A stretch of DNA of 9,088 bases from JAMCUI01 sp964520615 (GCA_964520615.1 CAZFNL010000086.1:1-9088), one strand, 5' to 3'; counted from the first letter of the stretch, positions 1 through 6,480 are shown. Notes: generated from the letters alone by a model not told the origin. Numbers and translations are program-made.

Positions 1-281
1 AGATAGTCAAAAGCTTTTTGGGAGACGGAAAGCGCCAACTCCTCTATATGCGTCCCGGCATTGTTTATCAATACGTCTGCTTTAGATTCCCTGATGGAAC
101 CGGCAATCCTGCTGAAACTACCACTGTCCAACAAATCAGCTTTTATAAAGGAGAAATTCTTATCTTTCATTGCGGGCTTTGTCCTGGAAATTCCGTACAC
201 TTTAAAACCTGCTCCCAAAAGCATAGTCGCGATGCTTTTGCCCAAACCGTAACTGGTCCCCGTGACAACAGCGGTTTTCAT
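1..281 (-). CDS. Short-chain dehydrogenase/reductase (SDR), N-terminal part
   Basis: Partial gene: about 93 codons are visible and the frame runs off the left edge without a stop. The protein starts MKTAVVTGTSYGLGKS, a classical Rossmann nucleotide-binding motif TGxxxGxG (T7-G8, G12, G14). An acidic patch ADLLD follows around residues 48-52, and the SDR structural motif NNAG is at residues 73-76 after beta-4. The basic residue in GISRTK (R33), just after beta-2, fits NADP(H) preference, which is inference from family knowledge. The catalytic Ser/Tyr/Lys region lies outside the window, so the substrate cannot be told. The ATG is the first in frame and sits 6 nt after a good -10 box, so the transcript may be leaderless. 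It reads away from the cupin/methyltransferase block. SDR membership is secure; function is unknown. Confidence 0.88.
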   Translation of the reverse strand, partial: MKTAVVTGTSYGLGKSIATMLLGAGFKVYGISRTKPAMKDKNFSFIKADLLDSGSFSRIAGSIRESKADVLINNAGTHIEELALSVSQKAFDY

Positions 282-287
282 GTCCTT

Positions 288-316
288 ATTATAGGCGAGG
301 AAAAAGCGAAAGACAA
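288..316 (-). promoter_or_regulatory. Sigma-70 promoter of the SDR gene, probably leaderless
   Basis: Read on the minus strand: TTGTCT (316-311), 17-nt spacer, perfect TATAAT (293-288). The predicted start about 7 nt downstream falls at the A of the ATG (281), leaving no room for a Shine-Dalgarno site. Confidence 0.6.
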
Positions 317-432
317 TTTGAAAAAAATTGTTGCTACTACACCCGAAAAATCAGCCAGAAATGTTCATATTTTTTAATAAATCCCATATTGGATCGAGTA
401 TGAATTAATGTCATCATTACCTGTACGTCTTG

Positions 433-451
433 GCTGCGGGATTTTGATTCG
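433..451 (-). repeat. tRNA-Gln 3'-end-like fragment, copy A
   Basis: Nineteen bases (GCTGCGGGATTTTGATTCG on the plus strand) match the 3' end of the tRNA-Gln gene at 7799-7817 with 2 mismatches and the fragment at 1592-1610 with 1. All three copies share one orientation. It lies just beyond the stop codon of the decayed cupin copy, exactly as copy B lies beyond the intact cupin gene. It covers the acceptor 3' strand, T-stem 3' strand and part of the T-loop, so it is not a functional tRNA. Confidence 0.7.
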
Positions 452-455
452 GCGT

Positions 456-582
456 CTACCGCTTATTGTAATCTTCATCTGAAACCGGTTCTATCCAGGT
501 AATTTTTCCGTTTGTTATTGCCAGATGCCTCATTCTTTTCTTTTCCGAAAAATGCGTCCCGTGCCAGTGCTCTTTTCTTTTG
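456..582 (-). pseudogene. Cupin gene remnant with internal deletion (duplicate of the gene at 1617-2006)
   Basis: Reading the minus strand gives EHWHGTHFSEKKRMRHLAIT and onward to EPVSDEDYNKR and a TAG stop, the C-terminal 38-39 residues of the intact cupin with a few conservative changes (K to R, K to N, G to E, E to D). By eye there are about 5 mismatches in 120 nt. Immediately upstream, 582-620 matches the promoter region of the intact gene, so the first ~90 codons, including the start codon and the first metal-binding motif, are missing. The missing stretch corresponds to about 266 bp bounded in the intact copy by TTTGG (1740-1744 and 2006-2010), a typical short-repeat deletion. The only nearby ATG is out of frame with the remnant. 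It is non-functional as a cupin, though its promoter looks intact. Confidence 0.85.
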
Positions 583-587
583 CGTAC

Positions 588-616
588 ATATTACTTCTGG
601 GAGGATGGAAAGTCAA
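588..616 (-). promoter_or_regulatory. Promoter retained upstream of the cupin remnant
   Basis: Minus strand: TTGACT (616-611), 17-nt spacer, TAATAT (593-588). It aligns base for base with the promoter of the intact cupin gene (2043-2015), so the duplication included the promoter. It may still fire into the pseudogene. Confidence 0.55.
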
Positions 617-646
617 TCTGAGGGAACTTGATTTTAGATGAACAAT

Positions 647-1495
647 TTAAAATTTCTGCGGTTTAGTACCCTGGCAGACATTGTATCCTAGTTTGCTACG
701 GGCTGGATAGATAAAGATACTTCCGGGGATATCGAGATACATATTGCCATGGAGAAAACTATTAAGCGTATCGACTACATTATATTTAAAAGCATATAAC
801 CATGACGGGTAAACATTTCTACTTATTTCCTCCACCTGTATATTTTCAAAACCAGTTTCTTTTAAAATTTCGTTAAAGCTTCCATGGGTAAAATGAGGAA
901 GAGACGCCATCCCTGTTTTTTTGATAACATGTTTAGCTAGTGCTCTTGCTGGGGCGGGAACTGAATCAAGAGGTGGTATTGAATATTCAAAAAGTACTAC
1001 CTTTCCTCCAGGCCTAAGTATGCGGAAAAATTCGCTCAATACTTGTTTATAATCATATGCATGTACCAACGTTTCCAGCGTAAATACTCCATCATAAGAT
1101 TCCGAAAGTAATGGTAAGTGGTGATAATCAGCATTGAATAAATTGATAGAGGTATTTGCATCCGTGTTTAAAACCCTAGCTTCTTGCAAACGTCTTGGTA
1201 TGAGATCAGTTCCTGCAATTTTCAATCCAAATTCTTGGGTAAGCAAGCGTCCCACTGGACTGTAACCACATCCTGCATCTAAGACTTGTGATCCTACGGG
1301 TAAACCAAGTGTTCTTCCAAGTTTTCGTTCCATTGCTATCTGTGCAGACGTTATGTTGAAAGGTTTATCATCTTCCAAATCAGAAAATCCATAGTGACAC
1401 CTTCTGCCTAAATGCTTTTGATAGCCAATTTCAGATTGCTTATAATATTTAGAAACTGCTCCTATAGTATCAGTTCGACTGCATTGTTCTGACAT
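647..1495 (-). CDS. Class I SAM-dependent methyltransferase
   Basis: A 282-residue cytoplasmic enzyme with the Rossmann-like methyltransferase core. Motif I is VLDAGCG (71-77), with the second strand at GTDLIP (95-100). NADYHHLPL (121-129) supplies the acidic residue before the SDGVFTLE-type strand (SYDGVFTLET, 133-142), and RILRPGG (158-164) is the post-motif typical of the Methyltransf_11 and sterol/tocopherol-methyltransferase-like groups. The N-terminal ~65 residues (YYKQSEIGYQ...) resemble the cap seen in small-molecule C- or O-methyltransferases; that is a family impression, not proof of substrate. No membrane segment. The ATG at 1495 is the first in frame; no Shine-Dalgarno sequence is seen. 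It lies between two copies of a cupin gene, all on the minus strand, with its own putative promoter. The acceptor substrate cannot be deduced. Confidence 0.85.
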   Translation of the reverse strand: MSEQCSRTDTIGAVSKYYKQSEIGYQKHLGRRCHYGFSDLEDDKPFNITSAQIAMERKLGRTLGLPVGSQVLDAGCGYSPVGRLLTQEFGLKIAGTDLIPRRLQEARVLNTDANTSINLFNADYHHLPLLSESYDGVFTLETLVHAYDYKQVLSEFFRILRPGGKVVLFEYSIPPLDSVPAPARALAKHVIKKTGMASLPHFTHGSFNEILKETGFENIQVEEISRNVYPSWLYAFKYNVVDTLNSFLHGNMYLDIPGSIFIYPARSKLGYNVCQGTKPQKF

Positions 1496-1529
1496 ATGTA
1501 TGTTTTTTTATTCTTTTCCAGAAAGATTT

Positions 1530-1558
1530 AGTGTAATACAAACTATAGGGTATTTCAA
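1530..1558 (-). promoter_or_regulatory. Putative promoter of the methyltransferase gene
   Basis: Minus strand: TTGAAA (1558-1553), 17-nt spacer, TACACT (1535-1530), giving a leader of about 28 nt. The -10 box matches only 4 of 6 consensus positions, so this is tentative. Confidence 0.35.
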
Positions 1559-1591
1559 GCATGGGGAGTTTTCAATATTTTGCTTTAGAGT

Positions 1592-1615
1592 GCTGCGGGA
1601 TTTGGATTCGACCAA
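1592..1615 (-). repeat. tRNA-Gln 3'-end-like fragment, copy B
   Basis: The plus strand at 1592-1610 (GCTGCGGGATTTGGATTCG) differs from the tRNA-Gln 3' end at 7799-7817 by one base. The similarity continues through the T-stem (ACCAA) with one base missing. It starts one base after the cupin stop codon, in the same orientation as the real tRNA. It is too short and too altered to be a tRNA gene, and looks like an attachment-site-type duplication or insertion scar. Confidence 0.78.
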
Positions 1616-1616
1616 T

Positions 1617-2006
1617 TTACCGCTTATTGTAATCTTCCTCTGAAACCGGTCCTATCCAGGTAATTTTTCCTTTTGTTATTGCCAGATGCTTCATTCTTTT
1701 CTTTTCCGAAAAATGCGTCCCGTGCCAGTGCTCTTTTTCTTTGGGAATATGCACGATGTCACCCGGAACCGTATCTATCACTTTCTTTCCCCGCAACTGC
1801 ACCCGTCCTTTTCCTTCAAGAAAATATAGCACTTGCTCGTCGCTGTGGGTATGCCAGAAAGTACGCGCGCCCTTCTCAAAAGTCACACGGGCGACCGTGG
1901 CAGGCCCCTTGCCCTTGTCTATGGATGTTACGGGCTGAATGTAGGTCTTTCCGGTGAAGTTCGCCGGGGAGCCTTTTTGTTTTGGAATATCATCCACTTT
2001 TGTCAT
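1617..2006 (-). CDS. Single-domain cupin protein
   Basis: A 129-residue protein of one cupin barrel. Cupin motif 1 is GARTFWHTHSDEQVLYFLEG (46-65), with H52, H54 and Q58 as likely metal ligands, Q replacing the usual E. Motif 2 is PGDIVHIPKEKEHWHG (81-96), supplying H93 and/or H95. The double pattern HxH...HWH fits a metal-binding cupin of the carboxymuconolactone/quercetinase-like small cupins. Reaction and substrate are unknown. The ATG is set by a strong promoter ending 8 nt upstream (TTGACA-17-TAGTAT), leaving no ribosome-binding site. A second, internally deleted copy lies at 456-582, and both end against a tRNA-Gln 3'-end fragment. The YdeI-like gene ends 50 nt upstream. Confidence 0.87.
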   Translation of the reverse strand: MTKVDDIPKQKGSPANFTGKTYIQPVTSIDKGKGPATVARVTFEKGARTFWHTHSDEQVLYFLEGKGRVQLRGKKVIDTVPGDIVHIPKEKEHWHGTHFSEKKRMKHLAITKGKITWIGPVSEEDYNKR

Positions 2007-2014
2007 TTGGCTAC

Positions 2015-2043
2015 ATACTACTTCCGGAAATATGGATTGTCAA
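2015..2043 (-). promoter_or_regulatory. Cupin gene promoter, probably leaderless
   Basis: Minus strand: perfect TTGACA (2043-2038), 17-nt spacer, TAGTAT (2020-2015). Initiation is predicted about 2 nt before the ATG at 2006. The same promoter is present in the decayed copy at 588-616. Confidence 0.65.
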
Positions 2044-2055
2044 ACTGCGAAGATA

Positions 2056-2649
2056 CTAATCATTCAATCCCAATCCATCGAGGATTCGATCCATATATTT
2101 TTCGACCCTCAACGTTCGGGTTTTGGATTGTTTGGGGGCAGAGAAATAAAGAATGTATGCTCTTTGCCGTCCGGGTGTCAAGGCATCAAAAGCAGTTTTC
2201 AGGGCTGGGTTTTCATCTAATTTCTTTTGAAATTCCTCAGGAATCTCAAACTCTGAAGTCTCTTTATGAGGTACTTTCAAACCGGCTTTTTCCACTTCAA
2301 TAGCTTCATGAACATAGGCTTTTAAAATGGGTTCTATCTCAGCTATTTCGGAAACATTAGTGAACCGGATCTGGCGTCCCGCCTGCACATTCTCAGTTTG
2401 TTGGATGAGAATATGCCTTGTATCCTTTAGCAGGGTACCTTTGAAAAACAGAAGCGCACAGTAATCTTTAAATCCATGTATTAAAACTATGTTACAATTC
2501 TCAAACGTGTAGCAAGGATGCATCCACTTAAATTCCTCTGTCAGCCCGCAGTCAAGAACGATCATTCTCAATTTCTTATATTCTGCCTGCCACTTTTTAG
2601 CATTCCTTATAAATACATCAACCTTAGGGTTCATGCGACTCTTTGTCAT
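2056..2649 (-). CDS. YdeI/OmdA family protein (DUF1801 + OmdA domains)
   Basis: A 197-residue soluble protein with the two-part layout of the YdeI family. The N-terminal DUF1801-like half (about 15-117) contains VDVFIRNAKKWQ, the cysteine-bearing HPCYTFENCNIVLIHGFKDY and LLFFKGTLL. The C-terminal OmdA half (about 133-193) reads FEIPEEFQKKLDENPALKTA, then LTPGRQRAYILYFSAPKQSK and TRTLRVEKYMDRIL, the hallmark of 'bacteriocin-protection, YdeI/OmpD-associated' proteins. Length is normal for the family (about 195 aa). The biochemical role is not established; the bacteriocin-protection name comes from homologs. A TAAAAT box lies 8 nt before the ATG (2663-2658) but with no clear -35. Same strand as the cupin and DUF1579-like genes, with a 188-nt gap upstream. 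Confidence 0.88.
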   Translation of the reverse strand: MTKSRMNPKVDVFIRNAKKWQAEYKKLRMIVLDCGLTEEFKWMHPCYTFENCNIVLIHGFKDYCALLFFKGTLLKDTRHILIQQTENVQAGRQIRFTNVSEIAEIEPILKAYVHEAIEVEKAGLKVPHKETSEFEIPEEFQKKLDENPALKTAFDALTPGRQRAYILYFSAPKQSKTRTLRVEKYMDRILDGLGLND

Positions 2650-2837
2650 AGTATGTTATTTTAATTTATTTACTTTGGCGTGCTTTCCAATCCATAAGTA
2701 AAGTAATCATATGATACCATCAGTAAAGGAACAGTTGCGCGGCTGTACGTGCTTGTTGACCACCTTATATTTTGTATTACTACCTTAATTATACTTAAAA
2801 AAATATAGCTGTATAGTGTAATTACCAAACTTAAGAT

Positions 2838-3299
2838 CTACTTTCTTTTCACATAAGTCACATCTAAATCCTTCTCCCAGTTTGAATTATCGCGGGATAA
2901 CTCCCCTTTGACAGCGATAGTTTTTTTGTCATTACTAAATTTACCTATCATGCGTTGTGAAAAACCGGATGACTCTCTCCACATTTTCCAGATTCCGTTT
3001 TCTAAACTCATCTGATAAATTCTTGCAACTCCTCTTTCGTCAGAATAAAGCATCGAACAAATTTTTGAAGTATCATCATGACCTATAATACTTACCGCAC
3101 TCGGCGGACCAGGTTGTTTCCAGTTGAAACGCCATACAAGCAAGGTTTCCTTAACTAACCATTCAAACGAGGAGTATCCATGTGCTTTTGATGAAAATAC
3201 CGGATGGGTTCCGACCATATCCCATTTACCAATCAGTATATCAAATTGTACAAGAGACTTAGTTGGTTGTGGAGGTTTAAATTTAATTCGGTTTTTCAT
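2838..3299 (-). CDS. DUF1579-like / calycin-type hypothetical protein
   Basis: A 153-residue protein without signal peptide or TM segment. The pattern FDILIGKWDMVGTHP (19-33), FEWLV, LLVWRFNW, then an Asp/Glu-rich turn SDERGVARIYQM, IWKMWRESSGFSQRMIGKFS and LDVTYVKRK is that of a small beta-barrel (lipocalin/calycin-like) family. It is common in soil bacteria and Bacteroidetes and is often annotated as DUF1579-like or hypothetical. Such folds usually bind a small hydrophobic ligand, but no ligand can be proposed here. The start ATG follows an AT-rich leader with TATAAT at 3330-3325. It has no tight linkage to neighbours: 188 nt to the next gene and about 90 nt to the DUF4230 remnant. Confidence 0.7.
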   Translation of the reverse strand: MKNRIKFKPPQPTKSLVQFDILIGKWDMVGTHPVFSSKAHGYSSFEWLVKETLLVWRFNWKQPGPPSAVSIIGHDDTSKICSMLYSDERGVARIYQMSLENGIWKMWRESSGFSQRMIGKFSNDKKTIAVKGELSRDNSNWEKDLDVTYVKRK

Positions 3300-3324
3300 A
3301 TAAAAAATTTATTTACTGTTAAGT

Positions 3325-3330
3325 ATTATA
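3325..3330 (-). promoter_or_regulatory. -10 box of the DUF1579-like gene
   Basis: Perfect TATAAT on the minus strand (3330-3325), leaving a leader of about 19 nt before the ATG at 3299. No good -35 hexamer is found at 16-18 nt, so activity may need an activator or the match may be chance. Confidence 0.35.
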
Positions 3331-3389
3331 TGCTGGCACTGGTTGACTATGTGGAAACTTTTTACAACTCTTCAGTATTTTTAATAATT

Positions 3390-3752
3390 TTAACAGCTTC
3401 CAGAAGGAATTATGATAGTTATATTCGTAAAACGAAGTAATGAGAGAATCGAAATAAGTTGAGATTTTGCATTTGCCGAGGTAATGGTAAGTATGCCTTC
3501 ACTACATGCCCCATCATGAATTGACTTTTGTGCAGTTGAAAGTGCATCCGATTCTAAATTATTATTTGAAGGCACCAGTAAACCTTGTTGACGATCATAC
3601 ACCTTCGTTTTTGAGTTATCAATTCGAGAGACTAATATTTGAGGAGCAGGTAACGTAAGTTTTATATCTGATCCATGAATTGCTACATCTTTTTCGGAAA
3701 AGTGAGATAAATCAAATCCTCCAATTACTTCTCCATGAGCTATTAATAGAAT
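3390..3752 (-). pseudogene. DUF4230 family protein, C-terminal part; 5' end lost at the IS200 end
   Basis: The frame continues to 3761 as MAEILLIAHGEVIGGFDLSH..., but its first residues are encoded by the hairpin that ends the neighbouring IS200 element, so the apparent ATG is probably not native. What remains is the C-terminal ~120 residues of a DUF4230 protein: HGEVIGGFDLSHFSEKDVAI, then IKLTLPAPQIL, KVYDRQQGLL and an amphipathic segment with regular Ala/Ser to the end. Intact members are about 190-220 aa with an N-terminal membrane anchor, and that half is missing. It is not found on the far side of the IS, where a different gene remnant runs in the opposite direction. The loss therefore involved a deletion or rearrangement and not only an insertion. 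Confidence 0.72.
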
Positions 3753-3772
3753 CTCCGCCATAAATGGCGGAG
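3753..3772. repeat. IS200 right-end hairpin
   Basis: Perfect 8-bp stem, CTCCGCCA / TGGCGGAG, with loop TAAA, just downstream of the tnpA stop. It abuts the truncated DUF4230 frame and supplies its spurious start codon. Confidence 0.75.
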
Positions 3773-3786
3773 CTTTTGCTCCTATG

Positions 3787-4188
3787 TCATGATTTGTGCT
3801 GATTTCTAATGTATGCCCTCATAGTTGCCTCATTCTTTATTCCGATACTTTCGGCAAAATAGCCGTCAGCCCAGAAACTATCTCCCCAAAGAAATTCCTC
3901 TAATTCAGGATGCTCCAGTCTTATCACTCTGCTACTACCGCCTTTCAATAGGTTAACCACATGGGATATCTGTTCACTGGTTCTGGTTTGAATAAGCATA
4001 TGCACGTGATCTTTTTTAATTCCCAATTCATGCAATTTCCATTTATTCATATCGCAACACTGTATAAACAATTCTTCTATTCTCCTGGCTATTTTGCCTA
4101 TAAGCACTCTTCTTCTGTATTTGGGACACCAAACCAGATGAGTTAGCATCCTGTGTTTTGTTGATGACCCTGTCCAATACTCCGTCAT
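3787..4188 (-). CDS. tnpA: IS200/IS605 family Y1 (HUH) transposase
   Basis: A 133-residue transposase if started at the ATG at 4188 (MTEYWTGSSTKHRM...). An in-frame ATG 22 codons upstream (4254) lies in the palindromic leader and gives a non-family N-terminus, so it is rejected. The core THLVWCPKYRRRVL is the typical first strand. The HUH motif is KKDHVHMLIQ (H61 and H63), and the catalytic tyrosine is Y126 in MRAYIRNQ, followed by Q129 and a short tail. GDSFWADGYFAESIG is the conserved segment before the catalytic helix. All catalytic residues are present and the length is normal, so the protein may be active. It catalyses single-strand peel-and-paste transposition at the hairpin ends. Translation may be restrained by the structured leader at 4210-4250. 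Confidence 0.92.
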   Translation of the reverse strand: MTEYWTGSSTKHRMLTHLVWCPKYRRRVLIGKIARRIEELFIQCCDMNKWKLHELGIKKDHVHMLIQTRTSEQISHVVNLLKGGSSRVIRLEHPELEEFLWGDSFWADGYFAESIGIKNEATMRAYIRNQHKS

Positions 4189-4260
4189 GTACAAATCATG
4201 ACAGAAGATACCTACGCTTCGCAAGCTACGCTTGCTTCGCTCCGGGAATCGCATTCATCC

Positions 4261-4278
4261 CCGCCCTTAAAAGGGCGG
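4261..4278. repeat. IS200 left-end hairpin
   Basis: Palindrome CCGCCCTT-AA-AAGGGCGG (8-bp stem, or 6-bp stem with 6-nt loop) upstream of tnpA. It marks the left end of the IS. Beyond it starts the unrelated plus-strand gene remnant. Confidence 0.7.
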
Positions 4279-4279
4279 T

Positions 4280-4432
4280 GGATTTCTGCGATTGTTATTA
4301 AAAGAATGGCTGGATAAAGAACCCTATGTTACAGGTAAAGTATGGAAAACAGTGGAAGTATATAAATGCAATGTAAAAGATCCCTGGAAATTCAACCGTC
4401 CCCGGTCATATTTTGAAAAATATAAATCCTGA
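4280..4432 (+). pseudogene. C-terminal remnant of an unidentified gene (possibly YCII-like)
   Basis: From about 4292 the plus strand encodes LLKEWLDKEPYVTGKVWKTV, then EVYKCNVKDPWKFNRPRSYF and EKYKS before a TGA at 4430-4432. The biased, protein-like composition (many W, K, Y, P) suggests real coding sequence. The frame closes at a TAA inside the IS left-end hairpin, so the N-terminus is absent. The (D/E)PYVTGKV...EVY pattern recalls the C-terminal strand of YCII-like small proteins, but this is a weak resemblance. It reads away from the IS while the DUF4230 remnant reads away on the other side, so the two are unrelated genes each beheaded at the element. Confidence 0.5.
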
Positions 4433-4751
4433 CTGGTAAAACTTATCATTGGCGAATCTACCCAAGAACCATCCCCTATTTACTATTAACAAAAGGAATA
4501 TAATTACGCCCGATATTAACCAGATTGGTAGTTTTTTTATATCCATACCGCTTAATAGAATATCAACTGATATTAATGCTGCTGAACCTCACGGTTGGGA
4601 CCTTTCCTATCGTTATAATTTTTATACTTATAGTATCACGACTGAGGATAAATGCCTGTACTGAGAGGTAACGAAGTGAGACAAATGAGACAGTATAAAA
4701 AAGGGTATCTCGATGATGATGTAGCTTGATGATTAATCTAATATAAAAAGT
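4433..4751. other. Gene-poor stretch before the response regulator
   Basis: About 320 nt with no recognisable gene. A plus-strand frame with a TTG start (4449-4664, 71 codons) gives a low-complexity, Asn/Ile/Tyr-rich peptide (for example WDLSYRYNFYTYS) that I cannot assign. It could be a remnant of a secreted protein or chance in AT-rich DNA. The right end carries the response-regulator operator described separately. Confidence 0.4.
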
Positions 4752-4784
4752 TTTTAAGCTACTTTTAAGCAGTTTCGTTATAAT
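4752..4784 (+). promoter_or_regulatory. Autoregulatory operator and promoter of the response regulator gene
   Basis: Two identical octamers TTTTAAGC at 4752-4759 and 4763-4770 (11-bp period, one helical turn) sit where a -35 box would be. They are followed 8 nt later by a perfect TATAAT (4779-4784), and the ATG is 9 nt beyond that. No -35 consensus is present, so activation by a DNA-bound OmpR-type dimer is likely. The same arrangement recurs before the gene at 6527. Tandem half-sites with 11-bp spacing are known for PhoB/OmpR-family regulators; the regulator-site assignment here is inference. Confidence 0.7.
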
Positions 4785-4793
4785 GTAAGTACT

Positions 4794-5471
4794 ATGCGAG
4801 TACTGGTTGTTGAGGATGAACCCAAAATTGCTCATGCCATAAAGAAAGGGCTTGAACGCGAGTCTTATGCCGTTGATGTGGTTTACGGTGGGACAGAGGG
4901 ATATGACCTTGCTTGCGTAGAGCAATATGACGTGATTATTCTTGACATTATGCTTCCAGGCATGGACGGCATAGAGATATGTACTAAATTAAGAAACAAA
5001 AATATCCATACCCCCATCTTAATGCTAACAGCAAAGGGTCAGATTGAGAATAAAGTCATCGGTTTCAATTCAGGTGCTGATGATTACCTTACGAAACCAT
5101 TTGCTTTTGCTGAGTTCTCCGTTCGCATTCGGGCTTTAACCCGTCGTCCCCAAAACACAACAGCATCAGTTCTTTCCATTGCCGATTTAACAGTGGATAC
5201 AATCAACTTCGAAGTCAAAAGAGCTGGACAAAAAATCCGTCTTTCCAACAAAGAATATGCCTTGCTTGAATACCTATTGCGTAATAAAGACCAAACAGTG
5301 ACTAAAGAACAAATTATCAGTCACGTCTGGGATTATGACTCTGATGTGCTGCCTAACTCGGCCGAAGTGTATATTCGCTACCTTAGAAAAAAAATAGATG
5401 AGCCATTCGATAAACCACTCATTCATACAGTTAAAGGTTTTGGAGGATATAAATTATCTGAACATGAATAA
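4794..5471 (+). CDS. OmpR/PhoB-family response regulator
   Basis: A 225-residue two-component regulator. The receiver domain (1-118) has the acidic pair E7-D8 in VVEDEP, phospho-acceptor D51 (VIILDIMLPGMDG), T79 (LMLTA) and K101 (DDYLTKPF). A short linker leads to a winged-helix DNA-binding domain (about 128-222): IRLSNKEYALLEYLLRNKDQ, TVTKEQIISHVW, the recognition helix around SAEVYIRYLRKKID, and the wing VKGFGGYKL. All phosphorylation residues are intact. The gene starts 9 nt after a TATAAT box, so the mRNA is probably leaderless. Its end overlaps the kinase gene by 8 nt (ATGAATAA), so the two are co-transcribed and translationally coupled. Its likely target is the TTTTAAGC direct repeat found before its own gene and before 6527. 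Confidence 0.95.
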   Translation: MRVLVVEDEPKIAHAIKKGLERESYAVDVVYGGTEGYDLACVEQYDVIILDIMLPGMDGIEICTKLRNKNIHTPILMLTAKGQIENKVIGFNSGADDYLTKPFAFAEFSVRIRALTRRPQNTTASVLSIADLTVDTINFEVKRAGQKIRLSNKEYALLEYLLRNKDQTVTKEQIISHVWDYDSDVLPNSAEVYIRYLRKKIDEPFDKPLIHTVKGFGGYKLSEHE

Positions 5472-6480
5472 AGAAAATTCGTTCCAAATAGCCAGATTCA
5501 GACTCACTGCCTGGTATCTCCTGATTATTATGGCAATTAGTATTGCCTTCAGCATTGCTTTTTATCTCGCTTCCGCATATGGACTCGAACGCGCAGTTGC
5601 CGGCCGTTATTTGCTGTCTTCGGGTGTTAACCCAAACCACTTCCTGCTTCCATCTCGTATCCGTGAGTGGATTGAAGGCTATGAAACTCAACTGCGTCTT
5701 GCTCTAGTTGTGATTAATGGCATTATTTTAATACTTGCCGGTGGAGCCGGATATTTACTGGCTGGGAAAACCTTACGGCCCATTAAAGATATGATGGATG
5801 AACAAAATAGGTTTATTACTGATGCCTCCCATACACTTAAAACACCCTTGACGGCGCTTCGTACCGAATTTGAAGTCGCCATGCTCGACGGCGATAAAAT
5901 TCCGCATAAATCAGCGGTAGCGCTTATCAAAAGCGGGTTTGAGGAGATTATTGGACTGCAGAAATTAACGGAAAATTTAATGGAGCTGACAAGCCAGCAT
6001 AAGCGAAAAAATAGTATGACCCATGAAGATGTTTCCTTACTTGAAGTGATAGAAGACGCACTGAAAAAGGTTGTTCCGTTGGCCAAACAAAAACAGATCG
6101 TCATTCAAAATGAAATTGATGACTATATCCTGAACGGTGAAAGCAGTAGTTTGTCTGAACTTTTTACCATTCTTCTCGACAATGCCGTCAAATATAGTCC
6201 TAAAAAGAAAGAGATAAAAATTGCTTCACAAAAATCCCGTAATTATCTTGATGTTACTATTTCAGATCAAGGGATAGGTATTGATAAGAAAGATATACCG
6301 CATATTTTTGATCGATTTTATCGGGCTGATGCATCCCGTTCAAAAATACCCGGATATGGTTTAGGTCTGGCGATTGCCAAAGAAATTGTCGAGACGTACA
6401 AAGGCGTAATATCAGTCGAAAGTAAATCTGGACAAGGTACCACCTTTACCGTTCAACTTCCTATAAAGGATACCACTTAA
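5464..6480 (+). CDS. Membrane sensor histidine kinase
   Basis: A 338-residue kinase. TM1 is about 16-38, a short extracytoplasmic loop about 39-78, TM2 about 79-100. The phospho-acceptor H123 is in DASHTLKTPLTALRTE, an HisKA H-box with TLKT in place of the usual ELRT. The HATPase domain has the N box LLDNAVKYSP (N240), G1 DQGIGID (D268), F box IFDRFYRAD (281-289) and G2 GYGLGLAIAKEIV (297 on). There is no complete HAMP or PAS domain; only a short KTLRPIKDM linker follows TM2, so the small loop or the membrane itself is the likely sensor. The ATG at 5464 is preferred over an upstream in-frame ATG at 5398, which would add 22 residues read through the regulator gene. It overlaps the regulator stop by 8 nt. 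Confidence 0.94.
   Translation: MNKENSFQIARFRLTAWYLLIIMAISIAFSIAFYLASAYGLERAVAGRYLLSSGVNPNHFLLPSRIREWIEGYETQLRLALVVINGIILILAGGAGYLLAGKTLRPIKDMMDEQNRFITDASHTLKTPLTALRTEFEVAMLDGDKIPHKSAVALIKSGFEEIIGLQKLTENLMELTSQHKRKNSMTHEDVSLLEVIEDALKKVVPLAKQKQIVIQNEIDDYILNGESSSLSELFTILLDNAVKYSPKKKEIKIASQKSRNYLDVTISDQGIGIDKKDIPHIFDRFYRADASRSKIPGYGLGLAIAKEIVETYKGVISVESKSGQGTTFTVQLPIKDTT

Larger units (their letters stand above)
3753..4278 (-). mobile_element. IS200-type element (IS200/IS605 family, tnpA only)
   Basis: A Y1/HUH transposase gene (3787-4188, minus) is bracketed by two compact hairpins, as expected for IS200/IS605 ends. The right-end hairpin CTCCGCCA-TAAA-TGGCGGAG is at 3753-3772; the left-end hairpin CCGCCCTT-AA-AAGGGCGG is at 4261-4278. 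Between the left hairpin and tnpA, 4210-4250 holds a further small palindrome (GCAAGC-TAC-GCTTGC), placed where IS200 elements carry translation-controlling structure. No tnpB or accessory gene is present. Exact cleavage sites are not resolved; the outer ends probably lie a few nt beyond the hairpins. This family leaves no target-site duplication and none is seen. Confidence 0.82.

Noticed and set aside
18..377. Plus-strand reading frames of 119 and 63 codons at the left edge
   Set aside because: They are shadows of the minus-strand SDR gene, whose TGxxxGxG and NNAG motifs show the true frame.
1592..1615. A second tRNA gene or tRNA pseudogene
   Set aside because: Only the last ~24 nt of a tRNA are present; no D-arm or anticodon arm can be found beside it, since the cupin coding sequence adjoins.
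1673..2303. Several plus-strand frames across the cupin and YdeI-like genes
   Set aside because: Antisense shadows; the minus-strand proteins carry clear family motifs.
2706..2715. Palindrome ATCATATGAT upstream of the YdeI-like gene as an operator
   Set aside because: A single 10-bp AT-rich palindrome is expected by chance, with no second copy or promoter tied to it.
4189..4254. 22-codon upstream extension of tnpA
   Set aside because: It lies in the palindromic IS leader and has no resemblance to the family N-terminus.
4449..4664. 71-codon TTG-start plus-strand frame as a gene
   Set aside because: No motif, no ribosome-binding site or promoter, and a TTG start in AT-rich DNA; noted only as the content of a gene-poor stretch.
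5398..5463. 22-codon upstream extension of the histidine kinase
   Set aside because: It would be read through the response regulator gene out of frame; the ATG at 5464 gives the usual stop/start overlap.
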